DNA of 64,000 bases from Chrysopilus asiliformis (Eukaryota; Arthropoda; Insecta; Diptera; Rhagionidae): the NCBI GenBank assembly GCA_964034945.1, contig OZ035962.1, forward strand, positions 114,081,234-114,145,233, given 5' to 3'. The position numbers and the translations under genes were made by a program. Of the stretch, positions 46,101 to 60,631 are shown piece after piece. The notes under the pieces are model-generated. The model was not told the origin of the DNA and searched no databases. It worked only from the letters and a program-made list of their open reading frames with translations. Numbering within the stretch: position 1 is the first letter of the stretch; each line of letters begins with the position of its first letter.

Positions 46101-48040
46101 TCAGAATAAATTCGGGATCGGACTTTTCTGCTGCAGCTAACCCTATCCTTAGGTAACTCAATTGAAAAACATAAGTTTTCCGTAGGTACATTTGAACACC
46201 TCCAATATACTATAATATGTGTGTAGTGTAAAAACATTTTAGGAATTGGTTTTCGCCCTTTTATTAATGATATATTGCGATGGTAAAGAGCTTTTGCTGT
46301 CATTGAGCGACCACTAAAAATCACCGGACAATAAAAGAAATATGCCACAATTTCTACACAGATAGCCCTTTATGTTCGAATAATTCGGTTTTTTCGGATT
46401 AAGTGATTTCCATTGTCATAACATAATTAATTTTGATGCCGTTACTTATTGTCGTGAAGGTCCCTTTATTACATCCATTTCCTTCCTTATCTACAAATTG
46501 TCAATCGCAGTCGAAATCGAAATATGAATCGAAATTCCAACACCGCGTCCAAATCGAATGAAAATTGTCCATTTCCCATTTTTTGTTACTTTCACCAATA
46601 CTTGGCAACCGCAAGGATATTCAAATTTTAGCAAGAGCAACGCATTAAATTATAATTTTGGTCAAAAGGGTTATATGAAAATCGACAATATCCATGTTTT
46701 CCTTGCCATATTTTCCATTTGTTTCGCTTTTGTGGTTAGAATAACGCATTTTATGATATCGCACCCCATTCATGGGAATGGGTTTCAAATGGTTTTCAGG
46801 TAACAAAACAAAAAGGATTTTTTATTCCGTTGATAGTCTTTTTATGATGATCCCGTAGCGAATTGACTTTTCGCCCGTTGTGGTCAAAATAGCCAAATTT
46901 TTCCTGGTTTCCTTGTTCAATTTCGAGGACATTTGGTATAAGCAAATTGCGCTGGAAGGCATCAGGGGTAATTCGCAATTTTCTTTAAATTGAGTCTGGA
47001 ATGGTCAGAGTGTTATTAGGATTTATCGTGTCGTTATGGGTTGCCCTCAATTACTTTTTAGATCCTCTTCAGTTTTAGTCAATGGTATGTTAGGCTTTCC
47101 GCTGATATTTCTTTGATTCGCAGCAAAGAATTTTCTAAAGGGGGTAAAGATGAGGTGGTAGTTTTTTGTGGAAATTGTAACAATATTCAAAGTTGGATGA
47201 TCTGTGATGAATTTCGATTGCCTTATTTCGGTATTGCAAAATGTATTTATGGATTTCGAAAGGACTGAATTGAGACCATTTAGGGAAGCAAATGGTATTC
47301 ATTTTTATGGAAATCTCGTAATAAAAGGAATTGCAAATGAAATTGAAATATATTGGATATGGGCAACTGATACGTTTTTCTTTCTTATTTGGAGTTTTGC
47401 TCATAAAATATTTACTCATTCACTAAATTGTTTGTAGAATTTTTTCTTCGAGCTTGTGAACTTTGGGATTTCTTTACAATAAATCATTACGCTAAAAATT
47501 GCTGTGTCGGACGAAAAAATGCATATATATTGGTTTAAAAAAATAATTGAGAGCAAAAAAAACCATTTTAGCCAGGCATTGTTAATCGCAAAAGACGAAA
47601 ATGGCGAAACACTGGTGATCTTTTAAAAGCTTTTATTTTGCTTGCCTTCGTATTTGTATGTCTGTCTGTCTGCCATGGTCAAATCTCTAATATTGACCCA
47701 CTTCCACTCATCCGATATACTAGAAATTTTGAACACATACGTAAGTCCGATGACCATAAGTTTTAATAGTTTTACTGAAGATTTTTTTCTATCTCTGGGA
47801 CTCGTTAAAATCTACGAAAAATATTGATATAATTTGTTACGTAATCCGATCAATTGACCCTGATTTTCTTTAATAACAATCAATTTATTTTATTTTATTT
47901 TATTATCAAATTGCGCAGAAATTTTTCTCATCGACCTACCCTATCTAATATAATTTATTTAAGATAGGAGAAACTCGGGAGGGTTAAGACTGCATTTTCC
48001 ATATGTAATACGATTTGTTCGGAATGTTTAATAATTTTCA
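46101..48040. other. A+T-rich sequence
   Basis: Unrecognised short frames only. A TTTTA pentanucleotide repeat (about four units) lies at 47884-47904. Confidence 0.4.
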
Positions 48041-48480
48041 CACTAACAGCAAATGAAGAGTGATCGAGTTCATTGATCATCCAGCCTTGATCCAGAAGTG
48101 CATATCGAGATGATCGAGACGTCTTGCCCGCATCCATTAATAAAATTCGTATAATAGTGAATTTTGGGCAATTAAAATTGAACAAATTTCCGCCAATAAT
48201 TTAACAGCAATTACAATGTAAACATTGAACCAGGAATGAGTGGATGAGGGAGACATAGGCAGAAGGAATACAAAAAATATAAGGAATGAATGAAGCTCAG
48301 TTTGGTTGGGAATTGATCGTTAAATGGGATGAGGGTCAAATCGGACTCGGCCGGGATGGAATTCAATGGGATGAGAGTTTAATGAGTGGTTAGGCTACCA
48401 GAAAAGTCAAGTCGATTCGGTAGTAAAGTATCGTGTTAAAATCGATTATGAGCAGTCAGTCATTTAAAAGGGTCGTCTTA
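48041..48480. other. Balanced island, candidate regulatory DNA
   Basis: It is rich in GATCGA, GGGATGAG and AATGGGATGA words. No coding frame is supported. Confidence 0.3.
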
Positions 48481-51400
48481 ATGTCCCATTTAATGCAGCG
48501 ACTCTGTAAACACATCTTCAATTATTAAAAGTTTGGTTGTGAGTGGAACAAAATTACTAATAGAAGTTGAAGGGACTCACATTTTGCTTGATATTTTAAT
48601 TAATATTTAGTGCAATTCTACTTAAACGTATTCCATATTTTTAAAAACATTTATCCAGTACTTCTTGCTTAGTTACTATAAGAAAAAAATCCTAAAAAAA
48701 ATTATAACTGAATTAATTAATTCTCTTGATGAATAATACCTCGACAAAAAAACATACTTCCCGCGTAATATTTTGCAAAAAAATAATTTGTGAAAAAAAA
48801 TCTGAAAAAATTGGCTCAAAAAATCTCACGAAAAATAGCTGGAACTATTTTTTTATATTTTGGTGGATGGAAAAAGAACGAAAAGGCTTTTTAATATCGT
48901 GTTCAAAAGTGGCATAATTTTCAGGAAAACCATATATCGCCATCTGTGATATTCTGCGTGCATGAAAACAAAGTGAATGCATGACATAAGTAAGCGCTCT
49001 GTTTCTCAGACTGATTGGGTTTTTGTTTTTAGTACCTACTTAAATATTTAAATATTTTTAGATCCATTAAAATCAAATATCTGCATTTAAAATGAATGGT
49101 TTTGTATTTGTTTTTACTGCTTTGTCTTTTAATTCACATAAAAAAACATTTGATTTTGGAGTATAAACCGCAGATCATTCTGATGTATTTTTTAAATATT
49201 TTCAGAAAAGTTTCATGGAAATCAGTCCACACGTTTGAGGTGTAGCCCGTAACCAACAGTTTACATAAAATAATACTACAAAACCCACCTTAAAAAGTAG
49301 TTCACAACTAATACCGCAAGAACAAAAAGCAACAAAAAAATGGATTGAAAAACTATGCAAAAGATTGGGACATCAGGTGAAGAAGATGTGAAGATTCGTA
49401 TTTTTATGGGCCTGTAGGGGTGTTACAAAAGCACAAAAGATACAAAAGATTCATTTAAACCAAACGATAATTTCTGCTGACTGACTGACGAACTTGAGTC
49501 TGAATGAAAGATTCATCAACTTACAAAAAGGACAATGTCGTCCTTTTTATGACAATTTGTATCCTTTTAGAGGTAATAATCATCGTCTTGGACGTTGTGT
49601 TACCCAACAAACTTCTTTTGAGGATTAGTTGGTTATTATTGAAGTCGTTCTTCTGTTTGTCCTAAACAAAAAAAAATCGTGGAAATGGGAAAATAAAATA
49701 GGAATGCTGTCATGTTATTGTAATACAAACCAGAGGGTATATCAGGACGAGATAGCAAAAAAGTTGCCTATCCGTTTTTTTAATTCTTGCGTTTTTTTAA
49801 TATTAAACTGACATAATGCGCAATCCTTTGAAATAAAGAAATATGATTAATGACACGGAAGAAAATTACTTTCGATTCGATAAAGAAATTTTTTACTTGT
49901 TTTGAAAGGTAAAAAATGCAAGACTACAGAAATTAAAAAATCAGAATTATTTTTCAGGTGCAATTAGAATGGTTTTTTTTCATAAAAAGGGGAGAAATTG
50001 TGTAATTAAATAGACAGGAAATTATTTGAAAATGATACAGAGAATTTAAAAAAAGTCGTGCCCTAAATGTTGTCGGATTTTTTAACTGTAAATGCTGCAA
50101 TATTACTGAAAAAACCTATAGTTTGCGGTCAAATAATAAGTGCTTTAATTACCACTGCGTTTTTTTTTTAATTATAAAAAAATGAAAATTAATTTTTGGG
50201 GTCACACGTGTCTGCCTGGTGGGCACAGAATAAAACCCTAGAAAGATTCCCTGGCTAAAGTCGCCACACTACATCGTTAATGGAGTGACGCAGCGTAAAC
50301 ATTTCGCGCATCTCATGCATTTCTCAATACCTACAATAGAAGCTATTTTCAAACACGGTGGATTTGACATCATTCAAAGTGGTTCTTTGCCTTTGGATAA
50401 ACGCGTTTCATACGCATTTCCGTGCAAAGGTACGAATCAAATTTGTGAAGGTTTTTCCCTTGATCTGCGCTTTCTACCTAACTCTAATGCGTTTTGCTTT
50501 TGGATCCAAAGTGGAGCGACGAAGAACGCAAAACCAGTTTCGAATAAATGAAGTTACGCAAGATGAAAGAAATCGGCCCAGTGATTCAGCGAATGCAGAA
50601 GGGCAAAATAACGTTATTCGTGGGCTGAGGTCAAGCTTTACAGCATCAAGGTAGAATCGTTACAGCAGCGTTTTGGCTCTTTTATGGATCTACAGATGAA
50701 TACTTCATGCGGTCAATCAATCCGTGAAGAAAAACTTTGATGAGCCAAAACAAAATACTTTGGCATCCCGTCCATATCTTTCAGATATGCACATAGATTA
50801 CATTTTATTACAAAGATTGATCAACGTCTATGTTCAAAATGGAAATATGAATCTGCTCCGAAGTTAATTCAAATGCATTTTAACTTTTTTTCACTTGGTT
50901 TTACAGCGATATTACCTTGTTATGAGTTTTTGTGCTGCACTAACTACAATTGTAACGATGACTGTGAAATATTAATTGCCTGTCTTATATTAGTGTTACA
51001 TTCTCCCTGAAATTTCTTTAAAAAATCCAATTTGTAAAGTACAATTAATAAAAAAAACTGTTGGATTCAAATTGATAAATTTCCATTTTTTAAATGAAAG
51101 CAAGCTGCGAGTGATTGAATTTTTGCGAATTGTAAGTTTACTGGTGATAATTTCACTCGCATGATTGAGAGGGTAATTTGTTTTCTCGCCAAAATTTACA
51201 TCTGAAATGTTATCTGGAATGATGTTATTTCCCAGTAGAAACTATTAAAACTGCACTTTACAGGTACTTTTCGCTATAATTTTATATTCAAAGCTGGACA
51301 AACCGAAATTTTATAAAATCGCTGACTAGCCATTTAACGAAGTACAAAAAATAAATAAAAAATAAAGTATCCCTCGACTGATGTTTGCATTAGAAAGGAA

Positions 51401-52944
51401 TTCCGAAGGGATCAACATCACAAGCAAATATATCAATTTAAGGGCGAGTGCTGTCCAGAATAAAAGTTCAGGTAACAAAATTCTAATACACGATCCAGCG
51501 TCCTAGGATGCAGATCCTTTTGACTCTGCACCTGTATGTCAAGCACGATCACCAAATACGAATTATAAGTCTATCTCAAATATTCCGAATATCCATCGGT
51601 TAGACCTCCCTTCTTACTAACAAGGCAAGACGATCGAAGGGATTCGAAAAATTGGAGAAAAAGGACAACCAAATTTTGAAATTTTATTGCTCGTTAGCAA
51701 TTGAAATTTCTATCCCATCACAATGGACCTCACAATCACGCGATCACATGAATATCTTCGCATGTGAAACATATTAGATTTTCTTCCTTCCCTAACGCAA
51801 AGTACAAAATCCCTTGAAAACAGAGTCTGCCACTTGCTGCCTTGACTTTCAAATGACCCTGAAAACAAGTCGGTTATCGACCCTAAACACTCTCTACACG
51901 CAACATACGCGTAGATCCAAAAACAATCCAAGGAAGAACCTCCAGCATAAAAGACAAAGTCATATACAGACAAGAAGTGTCCGGGGATTGTAAGAAAATT
52001 TCAAAAAGGAATTGATTTTGTGTGTTTGGTGGGGTGTTTTTTTTCTTTTTGGTATAGGTTCCATAATAAGATTCGGATTGGTGCTGAACTGATTTACGCA
52101 TATCGCATACAAATGCAGAAAGTCCAACAAGATATTTGGGCTCGGCATAAAATCGGAAACCATAGGTATGGCATTATTGTCTAGTTCATGCTGCAGCGTC
52201 AAGAACCTCTTTAAAGACGCAGACGGGATCTTTTTCACATTATCCCTATATAGCATGAATTCATTCGCACTTCATGCGTGCGATGAGAATTTTAGAGATT
52301 TGGATACATTTTTGTTTGTTTACATTGTGTTTATTAAATTTTTATTAGAAATTCTATTCGTCTTATGATTTTTTTTTCTTTTTTTCAATATCTATTTCTG
52401 GGTAGAAGCAGGAAGAAAAGATTGCATATCTGTATAGTATTTTAACTAAACTTCACAAATTAATTTTTGTTTTAAAAAACACATATTGGAACATTATTAA
52501 TCGATTGTTTTATTGTTAGGAAATATCAAAATGACCATTTTGCAAATCGAATTCCTTATATCTTCCAAAAAATTAATTAATATTTTTCCGTACGATGAAT
52601 CTAATTTTTATGAAGTTTTACAAAATTCAGAATATTGAATCATAAAATAATTTTTTTTAACCCTTTCAGTCGTTTTAACGTTCTCATACGAAGTATAATA
52701 AAATATTGTGATCATGAAAAATTACAATCTCTCAATTTTGCTAATTTTAATATTTAAAAAAGTCCAAGGTTTTATTAAAATGTACTAAACGGAAAAAAAA
52801 TATTTTTTGTGGTATTGTGTATCAGAAATAAATACAAGATAAACTAAAGCCATTTTTTTTATATTCTAGTTCAAAATACGGCTTCATGATTTTTTTCCAA
52901 ACCGTTTAATTTAATACTTGAGAAATTATTTCAAATAAAATAGT
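48481..52944. other. A+T-rich filler with two balanced islands
   Basis: 50200-50900 and 51380-52270 are less A+T-rich and hold unrecognised overlapping frames (88 and 98 codons on plus, 87 and 98 on minus). The minus-strand frame starting at 52256 (MLYRDNVKKIPSASLKRFL...) has moderate protein texture but no domain or splice support. A 9-bp hairpin AAAAAGGAC/GTCCTTTTT is at 49525-49548. Confidence 0.3.
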
Positions 52945-53436
52945 CAGGGTATTCACAATCTTCTTTTAATTTTCGGTATTCGGTATTTTCGGTAATATTA
53001 AAAGACTGAAAATATTCTGCTGTGAACATCCCACAGCACAGATTTGAGAACAGCGCTTTTATTTGATACGTGACCAAATCATGAACTGCGAATTTCATTG
53101 TAAAATATGTCACATACCTTTAAATCCACGTTTGATGTATTCTTTTGAATTTCTATTGTGGCAACGGCTATCAAAATTGAAAAAAATTGCAGTCCGATGA
53201 GATAACCAGCGAGAAAATTTGACAACTAAAAACATTACTAGCGCCACCCGCGGTTGATTCTTGATACCGAATAACCGGGCCGGAAAACACGACTCATGGC
53301 ATGTATACAATTACAGAATTCGGTAATTCATTTTTACATGAACCAAGTTACCGTCTCGGTAAAAATCTGTTAAATTTGACTGAATTACCGAGTGGTAAAG
53401 TTACCCGCAATTTAAAAGACGACTGTGAATACCCTG
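52945..53436. mobile_element. 492-bp inverted-repeat element with CAGGG termini
   Basis: The left end reads CAGGGTATTCACAATCTTCT then TTTAATTTTCGG. The reverse complement of the right end reads CAGGGTATTCACAGTCGTCT then TTTAAATTGCGGG, giving about 30-bp inverted repeats with three or so differences. Subterminal regions on both sides are rich in CGGTAAT/ATTACCG words (52974-52998 and 53306-53405), as in transposase-binding subterminal repeats. There is no obvious target duplication, so the superfamily (hAT-like or other) is open. It is non-coding. Confidence 0.8.
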
Positions 53437-55500
53437 ATTGTGTTCGAAAGTTTTCGCGCAGTATAAAAAAATGTGACTAATGGTTCGTTCTACACTCTTT
53501 CTAATCCCTTAACCCTTAAAATTTGTGCTAAAACTTATTGAAAGATCCTTTTAGAAAATCCTTATGTTGACATCTGCATTCATTCTACTAATCGACCTAA
53601 TTTTAATTTTCTTGCTGCGCATTATTTCAAAATCGCATGCGTGGGAATCTAAACTACTGCCTTTGTGGTATTGAGACTCTATAGAAAATTTGAATTCAGT
53701 CCTACTTACGCGAAAACATAAAAGAATATACCCCTAAAGACAATCAGTATAACAATGGTTTTCTTAAGCCACATTTCTCTTTTGCATTTAAAAGAGTTGC
53801 ACGTGTTTTTAGTTCAAAAATGTGAAGGTGATCTGAGAGATATGCAATGTTTCGTTATTTTGATAGATTGATTGGAAAAATAAATTAGTGGCTCACTCAC
53901 TGCAGCTACTGCAGTTGAAGTGGAGATTAATGTACCAAATTGTGAGATGCCTTTTGAGTTTTAGAGAAGACAAGATTTGCCAGTCATTTCGGCGGAACCA
54001 TTTTGACCCCGTTGAACTAAACCGTTTACAAATTTTTTAATCAATTTGTGTTTCGGGGAAACTTTTAAAAAACATCAATCCAGAAGGGTTTTTTTTTCTA
54101 GATTCAGCTCGGGTGCACGGTGCATTACTCGCAATTGATTGACTAAAGCAAAATGTGAGAAAGGCTAAAAAAATCACCAGATTTGGGCTCAAATTCGAAC
54201 CTAAACAAATACTCGAATTCGATGGAGCAACCGAGAAACCCGAAATAGATCGCTTCTAGAGATGCAATGCAGAATATTGGAAATCGGGAATTGGAAATTG
54301 AAAATTAGTTTTTTTGTGTGTTTTTTTTTACTTATTCATTTATCAAAGTAAACAAACCGATGAACTTTTTGGAGTTGTAAAATGAAATTGATATACAAAT
54401 CGGTTCATTGACTTCGGAAATCGAATGTTTGACTTGAACTTGCATAAGTTGCAACCAGAAAACTGAATACGACTTCATTTTCTCGTGAAGTCTGTAATCT
54501 TCAAAGGGAAAGAGGAGGAGAAGTTATGAACGATAACATCGTAAAATGAAAGACGTTTTCAAAAACATGTTGTTGGCACAGGTGATTCCATATCAGTTAA
54601 ATTGATGTGTGACAAATGACGAAATATCGATACACTTTGATCACAATAATATGGATAAGGCTGAAATATATATTTGCTAAGACACTATTTGCGTAATAAA
54701 ATGAAAAAATACATGTATAAATTGGAAAAAATATTCATTATTTCTAAAATATGTTTAGCGTTAAAGTTTTTGTAAATTTTTGGTTTTAAAAGATGCAAAT
54801 TTTATCATTACTGTCCAATAAACTTTAGGAGTTTCAAAAATATTGTAAAATCAGTTAGGTGTCATCTCTGTTATTAATTTTTTTCTAAAACTTTTATTTT
54901 ATGCGCTCATGATTTATCTATGTATGGAACTACATCCTTAAGTAGAATTTAACCTCCCCAATAGAGGTTTTGTATCAATTTTTCTTCTCGACACGCGCAC
55001 CTACAGTTTTAACATATGGATTGCGATGGCAACATTTTTGAAAGGCAAAAGAGTGTCAACTTAATTATTTGACTTTTAAGTTCACACCTGTGACTTTGTT
55101 TACTGGGATCGTGATTTTGCAAAATCCGTCGAAATCGCAAAAAAAATCTATACCTATCCCAAATAAAAAAAATGCATTTTTAAATGTAAGCTTATTTATA
55201 TTCACACAAAAAATCCAAAAAATTTAATTTTGAAATAATTTTAAAAAAAATAATTCTAAACAAATTATTGGAATGCAAAAAATCTTTTCTTCCATTCTTT
55301 ACTAGTAATCCTTTCCCCTGATATCTAGTATAGAGTAGATCTTTGAAGTTATTTCAACTCAATTGTAATGTGAGGCCATCGGCGTCAGAAGGGATTATAT
55401 GGCGAAGTGGTCAAGAGCGAAACATTTAGTAAATTTATTTTTTTAAATTCCACATTAAAATAATCTTACAACTCTGAATAAACGCTACTTTCCCAATTAT
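53437..55500. other. A+T-rich filler
   Basis: No gene or element is recognised. Confidence 0.45.
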
Positions 55501-55860
55501 TAAGTTTTTCTATACATATAATAAAACTGTAAGGGTTTTTTTTTAATCTGTGTTATGTCTGTATGTTTGTTACGGCATCACTTGGAAGAGGCCCGACCGA
55601 TTTTATGAGACTTTACACGACATTAGTGTTATTTGCACAATAAAGAATAGGATACTTTTTATTAACCTCTCCCCACTCATTCGATACCCCTTTCCAGCTA
55701 ACTATTGAACTGTTCAACCGATTAGGATGCCGTTCCCACCATTAGAGAAGTTATCTCTTAAGGAAATTTTCCGCACACTAATATCTACTTCCTTCGGGGC
55801 TGGGGTTTTACAAAATTCTACCCCTAAAGGGGATAGGGTCATTTTAATAATTATTTTAGC
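55501..55860 (-). repeat. Second dispersed family, reverse copy with a likely 3' end
   Basis: Reverse-complemented, it reads 'ggcatcctaatcggttgaac', 'ttcaatagttagctgg', 'ggggtatcgaatgagtgggg', 'taataaaaagtatcctattc', then 'agtctcataaaatcggtcgg' and 'acaaacatacagacataaca'. This parallels 13370-13460 and 61260-61440. The end pattern (cytosine-poor CAAACATACAGACA) is typical of the tails of abundant insect interspersed repeats. Confidence 0.6.
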
Positions 55861-56330
55861 ACAAATCCTTGCAATTTGAATGTTAAAAAATCTTTTTCCG
55901 GGGGTTTTCGAAGTCGCTAACCACGTCCAAATTTTGAAATTCTAATATTTTACTGAAAATTTTCCGATGAAGCGATACATGATTTTTCTGGAATTTCTAA
56001 AACTTATACCAAAAACTTTAATCTAACAAATACGGGTCCAAGAGCTATACTAAAAATAAAATGTTAGATATATAGGAAATACCTTACAACAAAGACATAT
56101 TAGAAAAATTTTACTTTTTTATAACGAAAACACAAATAATCTGGGAATTTCCAGAATTTCCCACACATTTTCCTTTTTAATTTTTTAGTGATACTTTTTA
56201 TCTTTGTACATTTAATAATCCGAAAAATCATTAAAAGAGGTGAATTGTTGAAATAGGACATTTTTATGAATTAAATATAAGAAACCTTATAGAGATTATT
56301 TCTGTACTTAATATATTTTGATCAAAAAAA
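55861..56330. other. A+T-rich filler
   Basis: Nothing recognised. Confidence 0.4.
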
Positions 56331-57310
56331 TTGCGTATTACGGCGTTTGTTAGAAGTTGCTCGTTAAAAGCACTCTCCATTATTAATAGACAACGTTGAG
56401 TTGCTTTAGTTGGCATGTCATGGCAAGGAATTTTTAATGAGTCGATGGGTGGCCAAAGGACAAACTTAACTAACCCACTCGCCTGCGTCTATTCGAATTG
56501 AACAGCATTGGGACATAAACCGTGGTTGAGTTGAACGAAATATCATATAGAAATATTCGTATTGACTATTATATTGGTGGGCCATTATATTTACGCATGT
56601 GAAAATAAATTTTCGGCCAACATAAAGATCTTTAAATATTTATTCGACTTTCCAGTTTCAACGTAATGAGCGCCTAATTGCACTGAAATTCAACTATCTT
56701 TTTTTGTATTTGAGGAGAGAACAACAAATGAAAATATTATCCCCATTTATTCTTATTTTATTGGTATTTTTTCGGAATTTTTACTTTTTATATGAATAGT
56801 TCCCAAACTATAAAGCGTATATGCTTAAATTATAAGCAAACACATTTCATCTTTTTTGTGTAGTGAAAAAATCCCCTTAAATTGGCCACCAATGTGAAAT
56901 GCGGGGGATGGAAATGAAGCCCGCCATTGAATTCCTCTTTTTGGGTCTATTATCAACGCATATTGTAGTTCAATAGTCGAGAAAAACACCGACTGCCGAA
57001 AAGATAGAAGTTGAAAAGCAAAAAAAAAAATTATGTGGCGATTTAATAATTCATGTGTGACACACATGTCAGCCTTTCATGAAATTTTCACTTGCACGCA
57101 ATTTGTCCAATTTCGGCAATCGATTTCACTAGTAGATATTCGGCCAATGTTACTTTCGCTTTTATGTCTCATACTACTGCAACATCGTTATTTTCCGCCC
57201 TTGAACTGGACAATTTTGCCTGACCCAACTCCCAGCCAACTGAAAGGGCGGTTTTCCCCGTCAAAACCGGGGAATGTCCTCATCGATACGTTCCACCTAT
57301 GATGTATCTC
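56331..57310. other. Complex island, candidate conserved regulatory element
   Basis: Balanced sequence such as 'ttaatgagtcgatgggtggc' and 'attggccaccaatgtgaaat' (containing the ATTGGCCACCAAT inverted motif at 56880). The minus- and plus-strand frames here are short and unrecognised. Confidence 0.35.
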
Positions 57311-58874
57311 TGTTGTTATTTTCCGTTAGAGACGACCGTAAGTAATTTCCAAATTCTCGGATGGTTTTGGGGTTTGTTTAAAAACGGAGCTTTTGGATTT
57401 TGAAGTTGAAAATTTCATTAAAATCTGTTGAGCCATTCAAAAATTATAGATTTTTCGACTTTCAGTTGTTCAAAATGGCCAAAGTGCGACATTTACGCAG
57501 CTACACAAAGAGAATTGCGATGCAAAATTTGAGTACATCGGCGCGCGACTGATACCTGAGACATTTTGGAAACCAGCTGTAGTGCCATAAGAGAAGATGA
57601 AAAGTTTCTACAAATCCCATTTTTTATTTTTCAGAACAAGTTTTTTAAAAGAAAATTCAGCATTCACATCAAGTGGAAAATAGTTTTCGCGCACCTCTAA
57701 TTTTGTTACGTATTTGATTGGAATTCGTTAAATCTACTAACATATGTTGGTTACTTGGTTGGTTGATTCAACATTGCGTGTATGTCGATGTGTGTCCTTT
57801 GGTATCCAGATACTTTATCAATCGCAATCTATGTAATTACATACTTTTTGTTATTGGTTCATTTTTTATTGGTACGTTATATATTGGCCGTTTGTTATAA
57901 TTAGGAAAATGCTCATTAATGTTTCAAAAACGTTCGTTAATTTCGGCCCCGGGACTTTTCGTGCACGAAATTACAAATTGTTCGCCTATCAAAAACTTAG
58001 TTTAAGCCACTAAACTACCCCGCCACCTTTTCTATTTGATTTTGGTTTGTCTGTTTTTACATTAGTTCAATTGGAATGAAGAAAAGTTAGCCATTTTCGG
58101 TAAGGATTCTATAATAATGTGTAGAGTATATTAAAGGATAAAAAGCTATCAGAAATCGAGGCTGAAAATATTATTTTTAAGAACCTATTGCTTATAACGC
58201 GGCACAAATAGCTAATTTCAATTAAACTGCATATGAATAGTTTCTATTTGTGGAAGCAAGGATTATACTTCCTGGATTTTCCATTACCTTTGTTTCCCTT
58301 TCAGCTCATTGTTAATTGAAAATATCGCCTTAAAAGCATTTCACTTCTGATTAATTCCCCACTAATCATACTCGATATAATTTTCTTATCCGTTTCTATT
58401 TTACAATGGGTTACAGCGTATTTGTGTGTATGTTAACCCACGCAATTATTTTTTGAATGTATTCTGAAATTTTGGGAAGACAAATCGGTATAAACACAGT
58501 AATTATTATTCCACGCTATAAATCGGAAACATATATGAACTGTGATTTAGGCTTCCTAGTTTTTCCAACAAATAAACAAAAAGAAAATCGGATATGCTCA
58601 ACAAATGACTTTTCTATGTGTACCAGAAACATACTTTAAAAAATAAGATTTTCCACACATAAAGAATCACTGACGAATCTTTCAAGCATAAACATATTTG
58701 ATGTTCATAGGTCTCGAACATATAAGTTTCGCATCTTTGTTAAAAAAATTAATAAAAAATCATTGACAAATATTTGGACGAAAAACGAACCAGTTATAGA
58801 CAAAAATTGAGAAAATTACGAAAAACCCGGGGGCAGTTGTTAACCCAGCTTTTTCATCCCGCCTTGCTCTAGGG
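57311..58874. other. A+T-rich sequence
   Basis: A 14-bp palindrome TTTCGTGCACGAAA lies at 57957-57970. No gene is recognised. Confidence 0.4.
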
Positions 58875-58940
58875 CAGTGTTTCCCCACCAATGGTATCCG
58901 GGCTGATTGCAGGGGGTACGCGAGACTTTAAAAATAAAAT
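58875..58940 (+). mobile_element. hAT-like element terminus
   Basis: CAGTGTTTCCCCACCAATGG followed by TATCCG and later GGGGGTACGCGAG has the classic form of hAT transposon ends (CAGTG.TTCCCAA...GGTACGCG). No opposite end is visible within 1 kb, so only a remnant is called. Confidence 0.45.
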
Positions 58941-60630
58941 TAGTTAACAATAGGAGTGTTTTTTTAAAGGAAAACGTTGTTCTATATAGCTCAAGAACAT
59001 TGAAAATCTTCTCTCAGCGCCTACAAAATTAAGCTTGAAAATGCCGAGAATGGGAGAAATGACACAAAAGAAATTCTTTTTTATTGTAACTTAATTTTGT
59101 TTCACAATTTCAAATACGGTTCATTTACGGTTCATTGAGGTGGTAAATTTATACAGTTTACACAGAGAGAAAAAAACACGGTAAATTCAACCAAAACGTC
59201 TTAGAATTTTTATATATGTTTCACCAAAATTTTCAATTTATTGGGTAATTAATTGTACCGTAATTTAGGTTTATTTATACAAATATAAAAAAATAAATAT
59301 GCTAAAATTTATACAAATATAAAAAAGTAAATATTTTACCGAATATGAGGCATCTTTTGCGATTCCATGAATCCCTCTATATTCTTTATGGATGTTTAAT
59401 GGAGGAAAATGGTCGACATTAAGTCGCAATGAATTAATTCTATAAAGTCTTCGCGTGTGGAGCATTTTTCCGAAAACTCTTCGACGCTTCCAGTTGAAGA
59501 TAAATTTCGACTGAAGGGCTTTTTTCTATTGGTCCATCCTCAGGGAAGTACCAAAATTATTAAAAAAAATTGAATAAACCTGCCCCTTTACCTTAACGTT
59601 GACTTTACATGAAGAAAATGTTATTGTTTCATAAAAGTAACGGATTAAACTCCTGCCCTTCTCAAGTTATTTTTCCACAAAACTTTGAAAAGATTTCATA
59701 GATGATCAACAAATTGCTTTGGTTATAATCTCAAGGATAACAATTCCATAAAAACAATACCTTGTCATACCACTTATAATAAAGTAGAAAAAAGCAAATT
59801 AAACGTCAAAAAATTGTACAAAAACCATAAAGAGAAAAATTGAAAAACACGCACTATTCATATGGGTGTCAAAGAGTTTTGTTAATCACTATTAAGGCGG
59901 ACTACATTTTAGATAAATGTGGACATAAACGATAAATCTATTATTCGCTTCAATTCAGCTCCAATTCAGCTATCTAAGTTAAGCTTGGCTACCTTCTCTC
60001 GAAATTGTAATTGTAATGTTCTAATGGCTAAAATTCATTAACTATCAATTGGCCACGTGTCGATAAAAAATAGACTACTATAAAGAGGGATTCCGATGCT
60101 TTCTAATAAAACTTGATGAATTAACTATCTACCTAAAACTACCTGAAATTAAGTCAGGATATACATGACATACGAGTCGCGTTGGCAGCGTTATATGTTT
60201 TTAAATCGTCCACAAAATATCCAAGGAAAAATTAATATTAATTGAATTCAATGCCTAATTGGTTGTCGATTCGCTCGCTCACTTTTCCCGTGTTTTGTTC
60301 TGCGGTGCGACCGCCCATCAAAGGACATTTGTGTCAAGGCAACTTGTGGACGACTTTTTTTGATAGGTGTCCAAAATGGCCCTTTCAGGTTGAATTCCTC
60401 TATGCTAATTTGAAAGAATACTATGTGAAATAAAGGAAAGTAAAACTAACACTAATTTAGGTATGTTGTGTTGGGCACTTAGCGGAACATATTTTCAGTA
60501 ATTAGCCACGAAAGTGAAAACATTCAAAATGAAAATAAACAAATTTGTTCGAATATCAGTAATTATTGCTTCGGGAAAAGTCCTTGATTGGATTTTCAAA
60601 TGGAAAACATCAAAATTATATTTTTATTAT
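58941..60630. other. A+T-rich filler with a 34-bp tandem repeat
   Basis: TTTATACAAATATAAAAAA occurs at 59274 and 59308 (period 34). Otherwise nothing is recognised. Confidence 0.4.
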
Positions 60631-60631
60631 A

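Noticed and set aside
49525..49548. 9-bp hairpin followed by T-run, terminator-like
   Set aside because: Bacterial-type terminators are not meaningful here, and the hairpin is within chance expectation for A/T-run DNA.
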